DNA of 64,000 nucleotides from UBA935 sp031556725 (lineage in GTDB: Bacteria > Bacillota > Clostridia > Lachnospirales > Lachnospiraceae). The translations under genes and the position numbers were made by a program. The notes beneath the pieces are model-generated. The model made no database searches. It had not been told where the DNA came from and worked only from the letters and a program-made list of their open reading frames with translations. Within the stretch, counting starts at the first letter, position 1, and every line of letters starts with the position of its first letter. Shown here in pieces: positions 42,645 to 51,199 of the stretch. The DNA is taken from the NCBI GenBank assembly GCA_031556725.1, contig JAVBSL010000033.1, positions 42,684 through 106,683 of the forward strand, written 5' to 3'.

Positions 42645-43979
42645 ATGTCATATGTAGATGAAGTATACAACATGGTGGTTGAGAAGAACCCTGCCCAGCC
42701 GGAGTTTCATCAGGCAGTAAAAGAAGTGCTGGAATCCTTAAGGGTAGTAATCGAGGCCAACGAGGAAGTATACAGAAAAGACGCTTTACTGGAAAGAATC
42801 GTAACACCAGAACGGCAGTTATTGTTCAGAGTGCCCTGGGTGGATGATAATGGACAGGTTCATGTTAATAACGCTTTTCGTGTACAGTTTAATGGAGCCA
42901 TCGGTCCTTATAAGGGAGGCATTCGTCTTCACCCTAGCGTTAATTTAGGTATTATTAAGTTCTTGGGATTTGAACAAACTTTTAAAAACTCTTTGACCGG
43001 CCTGCCTATCGGCGGCGGCAAGGGTGGTTCTGATTTTGATCCCAAAGGTAAATCCGATAGAGAAGTAATGGCATTCTGCCAGAGCTTTATGACCGAATTA
43101 TACAAATACATAGGAGCAGATACCGACGTTCCGGCCGGAGATATCGGTACCGGAGCCAGAGAAATCGGTTATATGTTTGGCCAATATAAGAGAATCCGCG
43201 GGGTGTATGAAGGCGTATTGACCGGTAAGGGATTATCTTATGGCGGTTCCCTGGCAAGAAAGGAAGCAACCGGCTATGGATTATTATACCTTACAGCCGA
43301 AATGCTCAAAGCCAACGGACAGGAGATGGCAGGTAAGACCGTAGCAATATCCGGTTCCGGTAATGTAGCTATTTATGCAGCGGAGAAGGCTCAGGAGATG
43401 GGTGCCAAAGTAGTAACCGTATCTGATTCTACCGGATGGATATACGATTCCGAAGGAATCGATTTGGCGCTTCTGAAGGAAGTCAAAGAAGTTAAACGGG
43501 CCAGATTGACTGAATATGCCGCCGCCAGACCCAGTGCTGAGTATCATGAAGGAAGAGGCGTTTGGACGGTAAAATGTGATGTGGCACTTCCTTGTGCAAC
43601 GCAAAACGAATTATTTATTGAAGATGCCAAAGCACTGGTAAGCAATGGTTGTATCGCAGTGGCGGAAGGGGCCAATATGCCGACAACCATGGAGGCAACC
43701 GAATATCTGCAGGCTAATAAAGTAATGTTTGCACCCGGAAAGGCAGCCAATGCCGGCGGGGTTGCAACTTCGGCATTGGAAATGAGCCAGAACAGCGAAA
43801 GACTAAGCTGGAGTTTTGAAGAAGTTGATGCAAAGCTGAGGGGCATTATGGTCAACATCTTCCACAATTTGGACGAAGCAGCTAAGAAGTATGGTATGGA
43901 GGGGAACTACGTAGCTGGAGCCAATATTGCAGGATTTTTGAAAGTGGCGGAAGCTATGACTGCGCAGGGGGCAGTATAA
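42645..43979 (+). CDS. gdhA: Glutamate dehydrogenase (hexameric, NADP-type)
   Basis: 444 residues, typical for the small hexameric bacterial enzyme, with AGGAGGAAG before the ATG at 42645. Glutamate and catalytic-lysine motifs PYKGGIRLHPSVN and LPIGGGKGGSDFDPKGKSD are intact, as are PAGDIGTGAREIGY and the coenzyme loop ISGSGNVA. The Ser-rich coenzyme region suits NADP(H), the usual type for ammonium assimilation. It links 2-oxoglutarate, ammonium and glutamate. Monocistronic between its own promoter and tandem terminators. Confidence 0.96.
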   Translation: MSYVDEVYNMVVEKNPAQPEFHQAVKEVLESLRVVIEANEEVYRKDALLERIVTPERQLLFRVPWVDDNGQVHVNNAFRVQFNGAIGPYKGGIRLHPSVNLGIIKFLGFEQTFKNSLTGLPIGGGKGGSDFDPKGKSDREVMAFCQSFMTELYKYIGADTDVPAGDIGTGAREIGYMFGQYKRIRGVYEGVLTGKGLSYGGSLARKEATGYGLLYLTAEMLKANGQEMAGKTVAISGSGNVAIYAAEKAQEMGAKVVTVSDSTGWIYDSEGIDLALLKEVKEVKRARLTEYAAARPSAEYHEGRGVWTVKCDVALPCATQNELFIEDAKALVSNGCIAVAEGANMPTTMEATEYLQANKVMFAPGKAANAGGVATSALEMSQNSERLSWSFEEVDAKLRGIMVNIFHNLDEAAKKYGMEGNYVAGANIAGFLKVAEAMTAQGAV

Positions 43980-43994
43980 TAACAATAGAGTACC

Positions 43995-44039
43995 AATCCC
44001 GAAATCTCATCTAATTGTATGGGGTTTCGGGATTTTTTT
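43995..44039 (+). terminator. Terminator after gdhA (first of two)
   Basis: Stem AATCCCGAAA/TTTCGGGATT with extra weaker pairs inside, loop around 44005-44024, then T7. Confidence 0.87.
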
Positions 44040-44050
44040 AGGTTAAAAAG

Positions 44051-44095
44051 AAACCAGGGGCTATCGGGAAAAAATTACCGATAGTCCCTGGTTTT
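44051..44095. terminator. Second hairpin terminator, probably bidirectional
   Basis: A 17-bp stem (44051-44067 against 44078-44094, one G-T pair), 10-base A-rich loop, preceded by AAAAAG and followed by TTTT. It insulates gdhA from the blaI-type operon starting a few bases later. Confidence 0.8.
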
Positions 44096-44101
44096 ATACA
44101 G

Positions 44102-44130
44102 TTGACAAAAAGGTCTATTTGCGATAGACT
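44102..44130 (+). promoter_or_regulatory. Promoter of the BlaI/M56 operon
   Basis: Perfect -35 TTGACA (44102-44107), 17-bp spacer, -10 TAGACT (44125-44130). The -10 box is part of the first operator dyad. Confidence 0.82.
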
Positions 44131-44153
44131 AAAGAGGTCTACAAAAGATAGAC
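44113..44153. promoter_or_regulatory. Two dyad operators of the BlaI-type repressor
   Basis: Two copies of GTCTAY-N5-ATAGAC: 44113-44129 and 44137-44153, start-to-start 24 bp. The first overlaps the -10 element, the second lies around and after the start site. Identical half-sites and spacing make them strong candidates for autoregulation. The known BlaI/MecI half-site is TACA/TGTA, so this is a different specificity. Confidence 0.82.
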
Positions 44154-44178
44154 CGAGTGATAAATATGGAGGTATGAA

Positions 44179-44541
44179 ATGAAAGAATTTAAGTTGGCCG
44201 AAGGAGAGGCCCGATTTGCTGATATTATCTGGCAGCGGGAACCCATATCTTCTTCAGAGCTAGTGGCAATATGTGCCACAGAATTTGAGTGGAAGAAATC
44301 CACCACATATACCGTCTTGAAGAAACTTTGCGACAGAGGGATATTTCAAAATAATAATGCCCTGGTAACTTCGTTGTTATCCAGAGAAGAGTTTTACGGC
44401 GGCCAGAGCCGCAGATACGTGGAAGACACTTTTGGTGGGTCAATGCCCAGATTTTTAGCCGCCTTTTATGGTGGGAAAAAGCTTACTGCGGATGAGGCAG
44501 AGGAAATGCGTAAGCTGATTGACGAGTTTCAGGAGGGATGA
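44179..44541 (+). CDS. BlaI/MecI/CopY-family repressor
   Basis: 120 residues. Winged-helix DNA-binding domain (about 1-75) with the family pattern E-x-x-x-A-D-I-I-W, SSSELVAIC and WKKSTTYTVLKKLCDRGIF, followed by a short C-terminal dimerisation helix region. The site cleaved by the partner protease (Asn-Phe in BlaI) is not obvious. It represses its own operon through the dyads just upstream; the next gene (overlapping stop, ATGATGATG) encodes the M56 protease, the usual signal-transducing partner. Confidence 0.92.
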   Translation: MKEFKLAEGEARFADIIWQREPISSSELVAICATEFEWKKSTTYTVLKKLCDRGIFQNNNALVTSLLSREEFYGGQSRRYVEDTFGGSMPRFLAAFYGGKKLTADEAEEMRKLIDEFQEG

Positions 44542-44543
44542 TG

Positions 44544-46352
44544 ATGACAGAACTTTTTATTAAAATATGCAATATGAGCCTGACGGCATCCTATGTAATC
44601 ATTGCAGTATTTCTGGTTCGGTTTTTTTTAAAGAAATTCCCTAAAATTTTTTCTTATTGCCTTTGGGCAGTTGTATTGTTTCGGTTGATATGCCCCTTTT
44701 CGCCGGAAAGTACATGGAGCCTGGTAAGGATGGATACGGAAGCTATTTCGGAAGGCATGGGTATATCCGGCCAGCAGCAACTTATCACAGGGGGTTCCGG
44801 ACCGGTAGATAGTGTGGGTATTTTGAAGGAGATAACAGCTCCGGCAAAACCTTATGAAAGTGTGAATCCGGAACAGATTGCCGTGGCGGTTCTGACCACG
44901 ATATGGTTGGCCGGATGTATGCTGCTGACAGGCTATGGTATTGTTTCCTATTGGCGGCTGAAAAAGCAGATGCAGCGGCTGGCGGCCGGAGATGATTGCC
45001 GGAAAACCATGGAATATGCCGGTTGGAAGGAAGTTCAGATACTGACAGATAAGGCTGTTGACAATCCCTTTGTATTAGGTATCATAAAGCCTGTTATCTA
45101 TATGGCTGACGGTCTTGCGGAAGCTCAGCGGAGATATATCTTAGCCCATGAAAAGGCTCATATCAGGCGCCGGGATTATCTGATCAAATTCGGTGCCTAT
45201 CTGGTATTGTGTATATATTGGATGAATCCTCTGGTTTGGCTGGCTTTTGCAGGGATGAACAAGGATATGGAAATGTCCTGTGACGAAAATGTCATCAGAG
45301 GATTGAGCAGCGAAGACCGTAAGGGATATTCCAAGACGTTGCTGGAGATGGCTGCCGGAAGGAAGATGTTTTTATCCTGTCCCCTGGCTTTTGGCGAAGG
45401 GGAGGTTAAGGGACGGATTAAGAACATTTTAAACTACAAGCGACCGGCATTTTGGGTGACGATAGCAGGAATTTTGGCGGTTGCCGGAATCGGAATCGGT
45501 TTGCTGGTGAATCCGGTTAAGGAGCCTTTGAAAATGCTAATGGATATGGCAGAAGAAACGGTTACTCCAGCAGAGTGGGATACGGCGGTTATCGCCACCG
45601 GCTTAAACGGACTGCGGCTGGATTATGAGGATCAGGAAAAATTGATTTTTCATAATTATGACGGATTGTTTGTTTATGACCGGGGACGTTCGGAAGTCAT
45701 ACGTTCCGTAAATCTTGCCGATGTGGAATATGAAAATCCCCAGCGGGATGAGTATTATTATTGTGCCGTGTCGGTATCACCGGATGGTGAAAAGGTCTAT
45801 TTCCATACCATGAATTCAGAAAAAATTTATGTATACTCCACAGCAGACGGAAAGCTGATGAGTATGGATTATGATACGCAAACATATCTTGATTTTGAAA
45901 AGGTCGATCAATCTGCGGTGGGTACGCTGGCTTATGTGAATTCCGGAGATGTAGTAAACAGCGGAATTTTTTATGCAGAAGCAGGATCTAATGTATATAA
46001 ACCTTTTATCACGCAAGGGAAGAGTGATCTATCCGGTCAGCAGGGAGACGTCAGCGGAATTGATGTGGAGGAATCTGTAACTTACACCTATACGATGGAA
46101 GAATCAGATGAGGGAGCTGAATATCTGCCCAGTGAATCCATAACAAATACTTATTATCCCATAGAAATTGATGGGGAATATGAATCCATGAATGCAGAAG
46201 TGGAATCAGAACAAAAGAAAAAGATCGCCGCACTGGAAGAGGCAATAGCAGAGCATGAGGCAGAACTGGAAAAAATAAAGCATGAAGCGGAAGTGAAAAA
46301 ACTGGAAGAAGCAATGGTTAAGGAAGCGGAGAAAGCGGGAAAGAAAAAGTAA
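44544..46352 (+). CDS. M56 (BlaR1/MecR1-type) membrane metalloprotease with unusual C-terminus
   Basis: About 602 residues; of three consecutive ATGs (44538, 44541, 44544) the last is best spaced from AGGAGGG. N-terminal membrane part with four or five helices, the cytoplasmic zinc protease motif HEKAH (H202, E203, H206), and NPLVWLAF, as in BlaR1. After the last helix (about 305-325) comes an extracellular domain that is not a penicillin-binding sensor: no SxxK/SxN/KTG. Instead there is WD-like beta sequence (VSVSPDGEKVYFHTMNSEKIYVYSTADGK) and a highly charged coiled coil at the very end (about 555-602). The ligand is unknown. Confidence 0.87.
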   Translation: MTELFIKICNMSLTASYVIIAVFLVRFFLKKFPKIFSYCLWAVVLFRLICPFSPESTWSLVRMDTEAISEGMGISGQQQLITGGSGPVDSVGILKEITAPAKPYESVNPEQIAVAVLTTIWLAGCMLLTGYGIVSYWRLKKQMQRLAAGDDCRKTMEYAGWKEVQILTDKAVDNPFVLGIIKPVIYMADGLAEAQRRYILAHEKAHIRRRDYLIKFGAYLVLCIYWMNPLVWLAFAGMNKDMEMSCDENVIRGLSSEDRKGYSKTLLEMAAGRKMFLSCPLAFGEGEVKGRIKNILNYKRPAFWVTIAGILAVAGIGIGLLVNPVKEPLKMLMDMAEETVTPAEWDTAVIATGLNGLRLDYEDQEKLIFHNYDGLFVYDRGRSEVIRSVNLADVEYENPQRDEYYYCAVSVSPDGEKVYFHTMNSEKIYVYSTADGKLMSMDYDTQTYLDFEKVDQSAVGTLAYVNSGDVVNSGIFYAEAGSNVYKPFITQGKSDLSGQQGDVSGIDVEESVTYTYTMEESDEGAEYLPSESITNTYYPIEIDGEYESMNAEVESEQKKKIAALEEAIAEHEAELEKIKHEAEVKKLEEAMVKEAEKAGKKK

Positions 46353-46388
46353 AATAAGCTGAAATAAATGAAATACCTGATAAAGTAG

Positions 46389-46417
46389 TTGCACATTTTG
46401 ACAGAGTGTGCTACTAT
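46389..46417 (+). promoter_or_regulatory. Promoter of the LacI-type regulator
   Basis: -35 TTGCAC (46389-46394), 17-bp spacer, -10 TACTAT (46412-46417). Confidence 0.55.
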
Positions 46418-46430
46418 TTTATCAGAAAAT

Positions 46431-46442
46431 AAAAACGTTTTT
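46431..46442. promoter_or_regulatory. LacI-family operator upstream of the regulator gene
   Basis: AAAAACGTTTTT, a perfect palindrome with the central CG typical of LacI-family sites, 14 bases after the -10 box. The same core AAAACGTTTT recurs ahead of the GH3 gene. A catabolite (cre) site for CcpA is an alternative reading. Confidence 0.72.
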
Positions 46443-46458
46443 ATGCGGAGAAAACCTT

Positions 46459-47451
46459 ATGCAGAAAGTAACCATTAAAGATGTAGCAAGAGAAGCAGGC
46501 GTTTCGATTTCTACCGTATCCAATGCCCTGAATAATGTGGATGTCCTTCATCCCAAAACAAAGGCACATATTCTGGAAGTGGCTGAACGGCTGCACTATA
46601 TTCCCAACCTGAACGGGCGCAACCTGAAATCCAAGTCTACCAAGGTTCTCGGTCTTTTTGTAAATTCCATGAAAGGTCCATATTATGGCACCCTGGTAGA
46701 TACCATGTATCTGGAATGTGAAAAGAACGGGTATGAATTAAATGTTTTTATTTCCAAGAACCGTACCGATATGATGACCAATATTTTGGGCAGAAGAGTA
46801 GACGGTGCGGTTATTTTAAACGGATGGATTGGTAAGGAGGAGGAAATCATTCTGCGCAAGGAAAAGGTTCCCACGGTGTTTTTGGACCGGGAAGTTTGTG
46901 CTGCCAGGATTTCCAGCCTGGTCTTTGATTCTTACCGGCAGGGTGAGGAAGCGGGCCGATACTTGCTGTCCCTTGGCCATAAAAGCTTTGGCTATATCCA
47001 GGGAGCAGTAAATAATTATGACAGCGGTGAACGTTTTAGAGGTTATTCCCATATCTTGCAGGAAGCAGGTTGTTCTTTAACCCCGGAAAATATATTCGAT
47101 GGCTTTTTTGACCGGGATTTGACCTATCAGGCCACCATGAAGCTGCTGCAAAAAGAAAGAAAACTGCCGCGTGCGGTCTTTGCCGCAAATGATCAAAGTG
47201 CCATCGGTTTTATGGAAGCTTTACGGGAATGCAATGTTTCCGTACCCCAGGAAGTCAGTATTATCGGCTGCGATAATATCGATCTTAGTCAATGGTTTAC
47301 CCCCAGGCTCACCACCATAGATACGGCTTATGAAAAGCAGGGTGGATTGGCAGTGAAGCAGTTGTTGAAGATGATCAGAGAAGAAAAAAAAGGAAGTATT
47401 CAAAAATTGGTGGGAAAAATTATTGAAAGAGATTCCTGCCAGAGTATTTGA
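46459..47451 (+). CDS. LacI-family transcriptional regulator
   Basis: 330 residues from the ATG at 46459. N-terminal helix-turn-helix and hinge (VTIKDVAREAGVSISTVSNALNN ... RNLKSKSTK), followed by a periplasmic-binding-protein-like effector domain (VFLDREV, SLGHKSFGYIQG, FAANDQSAIGFMEAL, SIIGCDNIDLSQWFTPRLTTI). It probably binds a sugar released from the substrate of the downstream GH3 enzyme. The palindromes at 46431 and 47477 suggest it controls both itself and the glycosidase; transcription proceeds into the GH3 gene 58 bases later. Confidence 0.93.
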   Translation: MQKVTIKDVAREAGVSISTVSNALNNVDVLHPKTKAHILEVAERLHYIPNLNGRNLKSKSTKVLGLFVNSMKGPYYGTLVDTMYLECEKNGYELNVFISKNRTDMMTNILGRRVDGAVILNGWIGKEEEIILRKEKVPTVFLDREVCAARISSLVFDSYRQGEEAGRYLLSLGHKSFGYIQGAVNNYDSGERFRGYSHILQEAGCSLTPENIFDGFFDRDLTYQATMKLLQKERKLPRAVFAANDQSAIGFMEALRECNVSVPQEVSIIGCDNIDLSQWFTPRLTTIDTAYEKQGGLAVKQLLKMIREEKKGSIQKLVGKIIERDSCQSI

Positions 47452-47476
47452 TAACAAAAAAATTTAAAAAAAAATA

Positions 47477-47486
47477 AAAACGTTTT
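47477..47486. promoter_or_regulatory. Second AAAACGTTTT operator, before the GH3 gene
   Basis: AAAACGTTTT (extended TAAAAACGTTTTA, 47475-47487) in the 58-base gap between the regulator and the glycosidase, 23 bases before the ATG. Confidence 0.68.
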
Positions 47487-47509
47487 AATAACAAAATGGA
47501 GGATGCACG

Positions 47510-50305
47510 ATGAGTAAAGTAGGAGTACCGTTGGAAGGATTTGCTCAGGCAGCCGGAGAAGCTGCCAAAGAAGGAATCGTATTATTAAAGAATGAAGGAA
47601 AGATATTGCCCATTAAAGCATCAGAGCGTATTTCTGTCTTTGGCCGGTGTCAGATTGACTTTTATCGGAGCGGAACCGGATCAGGGGGAGCGGTTAATGT
47701 GGCATATACCACCAATCTTTTGGGAAGTCTGCGGGAAAAAAGCACAGTGGTGAATGAAAAGCTGGCGGGAATTTATGAAGCATGGATTGCCCAGAATCCT
47801 TTTGACAATGGCGGCGGCGGCTGGGCAGCGGAGCCATGGAATCAGACGGAAATGCCTTTGTGCAAAGAAATGGTGGAGGAAGCAAAAGCAGAATCAGATA
47901 AAGCGGTTGTTGTAATCGGCCGGACAGCCGGGGAAGATAAGGATAATGCCGATATGCCAGGCAGCCTGCGTCTTACTGAAGAGGAGGAGCGGATGCTGCA
48001 GCTGGTAACCACATATTTTGATCAGGTGGTTGTAATTTTAAATGTTTCTAACATTATCGATATGAGTTTTATGTCTGATGAAGTTCTGGGATCTCGTATC
48101 GGAGCACTGCTGTATACCTGGCAGGGGGGCATGGAAGGCGGAAGAGCTGCGGCTGATATTCTTTTAGGCAATGCAGTACCCAGCGGGAAATTACCTGATA
48201 CGATTGCCTTTGAAGTGAAGGATTATCCTTCTACACCTTTCTATGGAGATCAGGAAAGCAACTGTTATGTGGAGGATATTTATGTCGGCTACCGGTATTT
48301 TGAGACTTTTTGTCCGGAAAAAGTGATGTATGAATTCGGGTATGGTATTTCTTATACTGATTTTGAAATAATAACCAGAGAAGCAGCTGTTAGTGACGGT
48401 AAGATAACGTTAGTTATTGAAGTTCAGAATGCAGGGACTGCGTATGCCGGTAAAGAAGTGGTGCAGGTATACTATGAAGCACCTCAGGGCAAGCTGGGTC
48501 AGCCGGCGAGACAATTGCTGGCCTATGGAAAGACCGGTGTACTGGCACCCGGCACATCTCAGAATCTGGAATTTTCAATTGACCTGACGAAAATGAAGAC
48601 CTATGATGATTCCGGACTCACCGGAGAAAAATCTGCTTATGTGATGGAGGCCGGAGAGTATCATATTTATGTCGGAAATAGTATTCGCAAAACAGAAAAG
48701 GTTCTGACTTATGTACAGGAGGCCTTGGAAGTAGTGGAAAAACTGCAGGAAGCTATGGCTCCGACAAAAGCTTTTCAGCGAATGCGGCCCGGTCAAAGGA
48801 AGCCGGAGGGAACATATGAGTTACAATACGAAGAGGTGCCCACCCAGACCATTTCGCTCCGTGACCGCATTCAGGCCAATCTGCCGGCAGAACTGCCTCA
48901 GACCGGAAATCAGGGGATTTTGTTAAAAGATGTGAGAGAAGGAAAGGCTTCTTTAGATGCTTTCATATCCCAGCTGAATAAAGCCGAACTGGCCATACTC
49001 GTCAGAGGGGAAGGGATGGGACATCCGGATGTAACGGAAGGAACCGCATCGGCTTTTGGCAGTGTCGGGGAATCTTTAATGGGCTATGGAATCCCTTTGG
49101 CATGTACGGCAGACGGGCCATCAGGTATCCGGATGGGTGGAGATTTGAAGTCTACCCAGCTTCCCATCGGGACATTGCTTGCCTCCAGCTTTAATGATGA
49201 ATTGATAGAGCAGTTGTATGTGATGGAGGGACAGGAGCTTCTTCGCAATGAAGTGGATTTATTGCTGGGACCTGGTATGAATATCCATCGGAATCCCATG
49301 AACGGGCGAAATTTTGAGTACTATTCCGAAGATCCCCTTTTAACCGGAAATATGGCTTCAGCAGTAATCAGAGGAATTGCCGCCGGCGGCGCCTGTGCAA
49401 CGGCCAAGCATTTTGCCTGCAATAATCAGGAAACAGCCAGATCCCTTGCTGATTCGGTAGTTTCTGAGCGGGCCGCCAGAGAAATCTATCTGAAAGGGTT
49501 TGAAATTGCCGTAAAAGAGGGTAAAGCCAAAGCCATTATGACTTCCTATAATCCCATTAACGGTCACTGGGCTGCATCAAATTATGACTTAAACACCACA
49601 ATTTTGCGAAATGAATGGGGATTTGACGGGATTGTCATGACCGACTGGTGGGCCAAGATGAACAATGTGGAAGAAGGCGGCCCGGCCAGCGGCCAGAATA
49701 TGCGTGATATGGTCCGCTCCGGCAATGATGTCTATATGATTGTAAACAATTATGGTGCCGAAGCCAATTCCGGTGAAGATGATCTTCTGCAAAGCTTAAG
49801 GGAAGGAACTTTAACCATTGGCGAATTGCAGCAGAGTGCCAGAAATCTTTGCGGCTTTTTAATGACAACAGACTCCATGAACCGGCCTCGCAGGGTTGCC
49901 ACTCAAAATCTTGAGTTGATGCCCCTCAGAGAGCAGGAAACGGCACTTTTGGAAGATATATCCGAAACAGCAGTGGTTATCGGGGAAATCAGGGATGGTG
50001 AAGTAGAAGCGGCAACGGTTCCTGTAAAAATGAGTGAGACTATTTACATTCAGGTGAAAAAGGAAGGAAGCTATAATGTTCTGGTGCATATGATGTCAGT
50101 TGATTTCAATACCGCCCAGACTACCTGTGAACTATATGTAAATGATGCCAGAACGGCTAATATCACCGCCAGAGGAACAGAAGGCAAGTGGATCACCCAG
50201 AAACTGATCAAAATAAAGCTGCATCCCGGCATTTACAGCCTGCGTGTTGAGGAGGTAAAACCCAATCTGCTGGTGGATGGTATTCGCTTTGAATACATGG
50301 ACTAA
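47510..50305 (+). CDS. GH3 glycoside hydrolase with inverted domain order
   Basis: 931 residues, ATGGAGGATG site before 47510, no signal peptide. The order of domains is reversed relative to most GH3 enzymes. The alpha/beta (C-type) domain comes first (about 10-270: EGIVLLKNEGKILPI, ADMPGSLRLTEEEE, GKLPDTIAF). A fibronectin-III-like domain follows (about 290-400), and the catalytic TIM-barrel domain comes later (about 480-800: LACTADGPSGIR, HRNPMNGRNFEYYSEDP, ATAKHFACNNQE), with the nucleophile D712 in MTDWW. A C-terminal beta-sandwich (about 840-931) looks like a carbohydrate-binding module. This permuted order is known from ruminal GH3 beta-glucosidases. It is a cytoplasmic enzyme on imported oligosaccharides; the exact sugar is not determinable. 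Confidence 0.92.
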   Translation: MSKVGVPLEGFAQAAGEAAKEGIVLLKNEGKILPIKASERISVFGRCQIDFYRSGTGSGGAVNVAYTTNLLGSLREKSTVVNEKLAGIYEAWIAQNPFDNGGGGWAAEPWNQTEMPLCKEMVEEAKAESDKAVVVIGRTAGEDKDNADMPGSLRLTEEEERMLQLVTTYFDQVVVILNVSNIIDMSFMSDEVLGSRIGALLYTWQGGMEGGRAAADILLGNAVPSGKLPDTIAFEVKDYPSTPFYGDQESNCYVEDIYVGYRYFETFCPEKVMYEFGYGISYTDFEIITREAAVSDGKITLVIEVQNAGTAYAGKEVVQVYYEAPQGKLGQPARQLLAYGKTGVLAPGTSQNLEFSIDLTKMKTYDDSGLTGEKSAYVMEAGEYHIYVGNSIRKTEKVLTYVQEALEVVEKLQEAMAPTKAFQRMRPGQRKPEGTYELQYEEVPTQTISLRDRIQANLPAELPQTGNQGILLKDVREGKASLDAFISQLNKAELAILVRGEGMGHPDVTEGTASAFGSVGESLMGYGIPLACTADGPSGIRMGGDLKSTQLPIGTLLASSFNDELIEQLYVMEGQELLRNEVDLLLGPGMNIHRNPMNGRNFEYYSEDPLLTGNMASAVIRGIAAGGACATAKHFACNNQETARSLADSVVSERAAREIYLKGFEIAVKEGKAKAIMTSYNPINGHWAASNYDLNTTILRNEWGFDGIVMTDWWAKMNNVEEGGPASGQNMRDMVRSGNDVYMIVNNYGAEANSGEDDLLQSLREGTLTIGELQQSARNLCGFLMTTDSMNRPRRVATQNLELMPLREQETALLEDISETAVVIGEIRDGEVEAATVPVKMSETIYIQVKKEGSYNVLVHMMSVDFNTAQTTCELYVNDARTANITARGTEGKWITQKLIKIKLHPGIYSLRVEEVKPNLLVDGIRFEYMD

Positions 50306-50339
50306 GCGTTAAAGGATTAAATGATGCCGAAATTACTCA

Positions 50340-50368
50340 TTGCAGTTATTCTCAGAATTTTGTATAAT
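50340..50368 (+). promoter_or_regulatory. Promoter of lgt
   Basis: -35 TTGCAG (50340-50345), 17-bp spacer, -10 TATAAT (50363-50368). Confidence 0.62.
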
Positions 50369-50409
50369 AGATAGCATGTCAGAGAATAATAGCATGGGAG
50401 TGATTGATT

Positions 50410-51189
50410 GTGTATAATGAAATTTTAAAACTGGGTCCGGTGACCATTCACGGTTACGGGCTGATGATAGGAATCGGTGTGTTGGCAGCTTTTTTGATGG
50501 CTGACCGACGTGCCAAAAGTAAGGGACTTAATGCCGATCTGATTTTTAATATGGGCATTATTTCCCTTATTTTGGGTTTTGTCAGTGCTAAGCTGCTTTT
50601 TGTAATTTTGGATTTTAAAGCGATTATTACCAGTGCGCATCCCTGGCAGGCTCTGGCCGGTACCGGCTTCGTGGTGTACGGCGGCATTATCGGCGGTGTG
50701 CTGACGGCCCTGGTTTATTGCAAGATCAAAAAGGCGGTTTTTCTTGAGTATTTTGATCTTGCGGCACCGTCCATAGCCATTGCCCAGGGATTCGGCCGCG
50801 TGGGCTGTCTTCTGGCCGGCTGCTGTTATGGCCGGGAAACCGATTCACCTTTGGGAATTATCTTCCACAATTCGGATTTTGCCCCTAATGGTGTAAAACT
50901 GGTTCCCACTCAAATCATGTCCAGCCTGGGTGATTTTGCCATCGCACTGATTTTGATCTGGTATGCCGGAAAGCGCCGGGAAGCCGGAAGAGTGGGAGGG
51001 CTCTATATTATCCTTTATGCCATCGGCCGGTTTGTTATTGAAGTCTTCAGGAATGATTTCCGCGGTTCCTTCGGACCGTTGTCCACATCACAGCTGATTG
51101 CCATCATTATGCTGGTACCCGGTATTCTGCTTTATTTTTTACCCCTTTGGAGAAAGCGGCGGGAACAAACGCCGCCCCAGGAGTCGTAG
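50410..51189 (+). CDS. lgt: Prolipoprotein diacylglyceryl transferase
   Basis: 259 residues from a GTG at 50410 (GGGAGTG upstream); a TTG two codons earlier is also possible. Seven membrane segments. Family motifs HGYGLMIGIG near the start, GRVGCLLAGCCYGRETDSP (the Lgt signature with essential Arg), and YAIGRFVIEVFRND near the end. It attaches diacylglycerol to the lipobox cysteine of prelipoproteins such as the two binding proteins in this window. It converges on the lyase gene, 10 bases away. Confidence 0.95.
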   Translation: MYNEILKLGPVTIHGYGLMIGIGVLAAFLMADRRAKSKGLNADLIFNMGIISLILGFVSAKLLFVILDFKAIITSAHPWQALAGTGFVVYGGIIGGVLTALVYCKIKKAVFLEYFDLAAPSIAIAQGFGRVGCLLAGCCYGRETDSPLGIIFHNSDFAPNGVKLVPTQIMSSLGDFAIALILIWYAGKRREAGRVGGLYIILYAIGRFVIEVFRNDFRGSFGPLSTSQLIAIIMLVPGILLYFLPLWRKRREQTPPQES

Positions 51190-51199
51190 GAGCAGGAGA

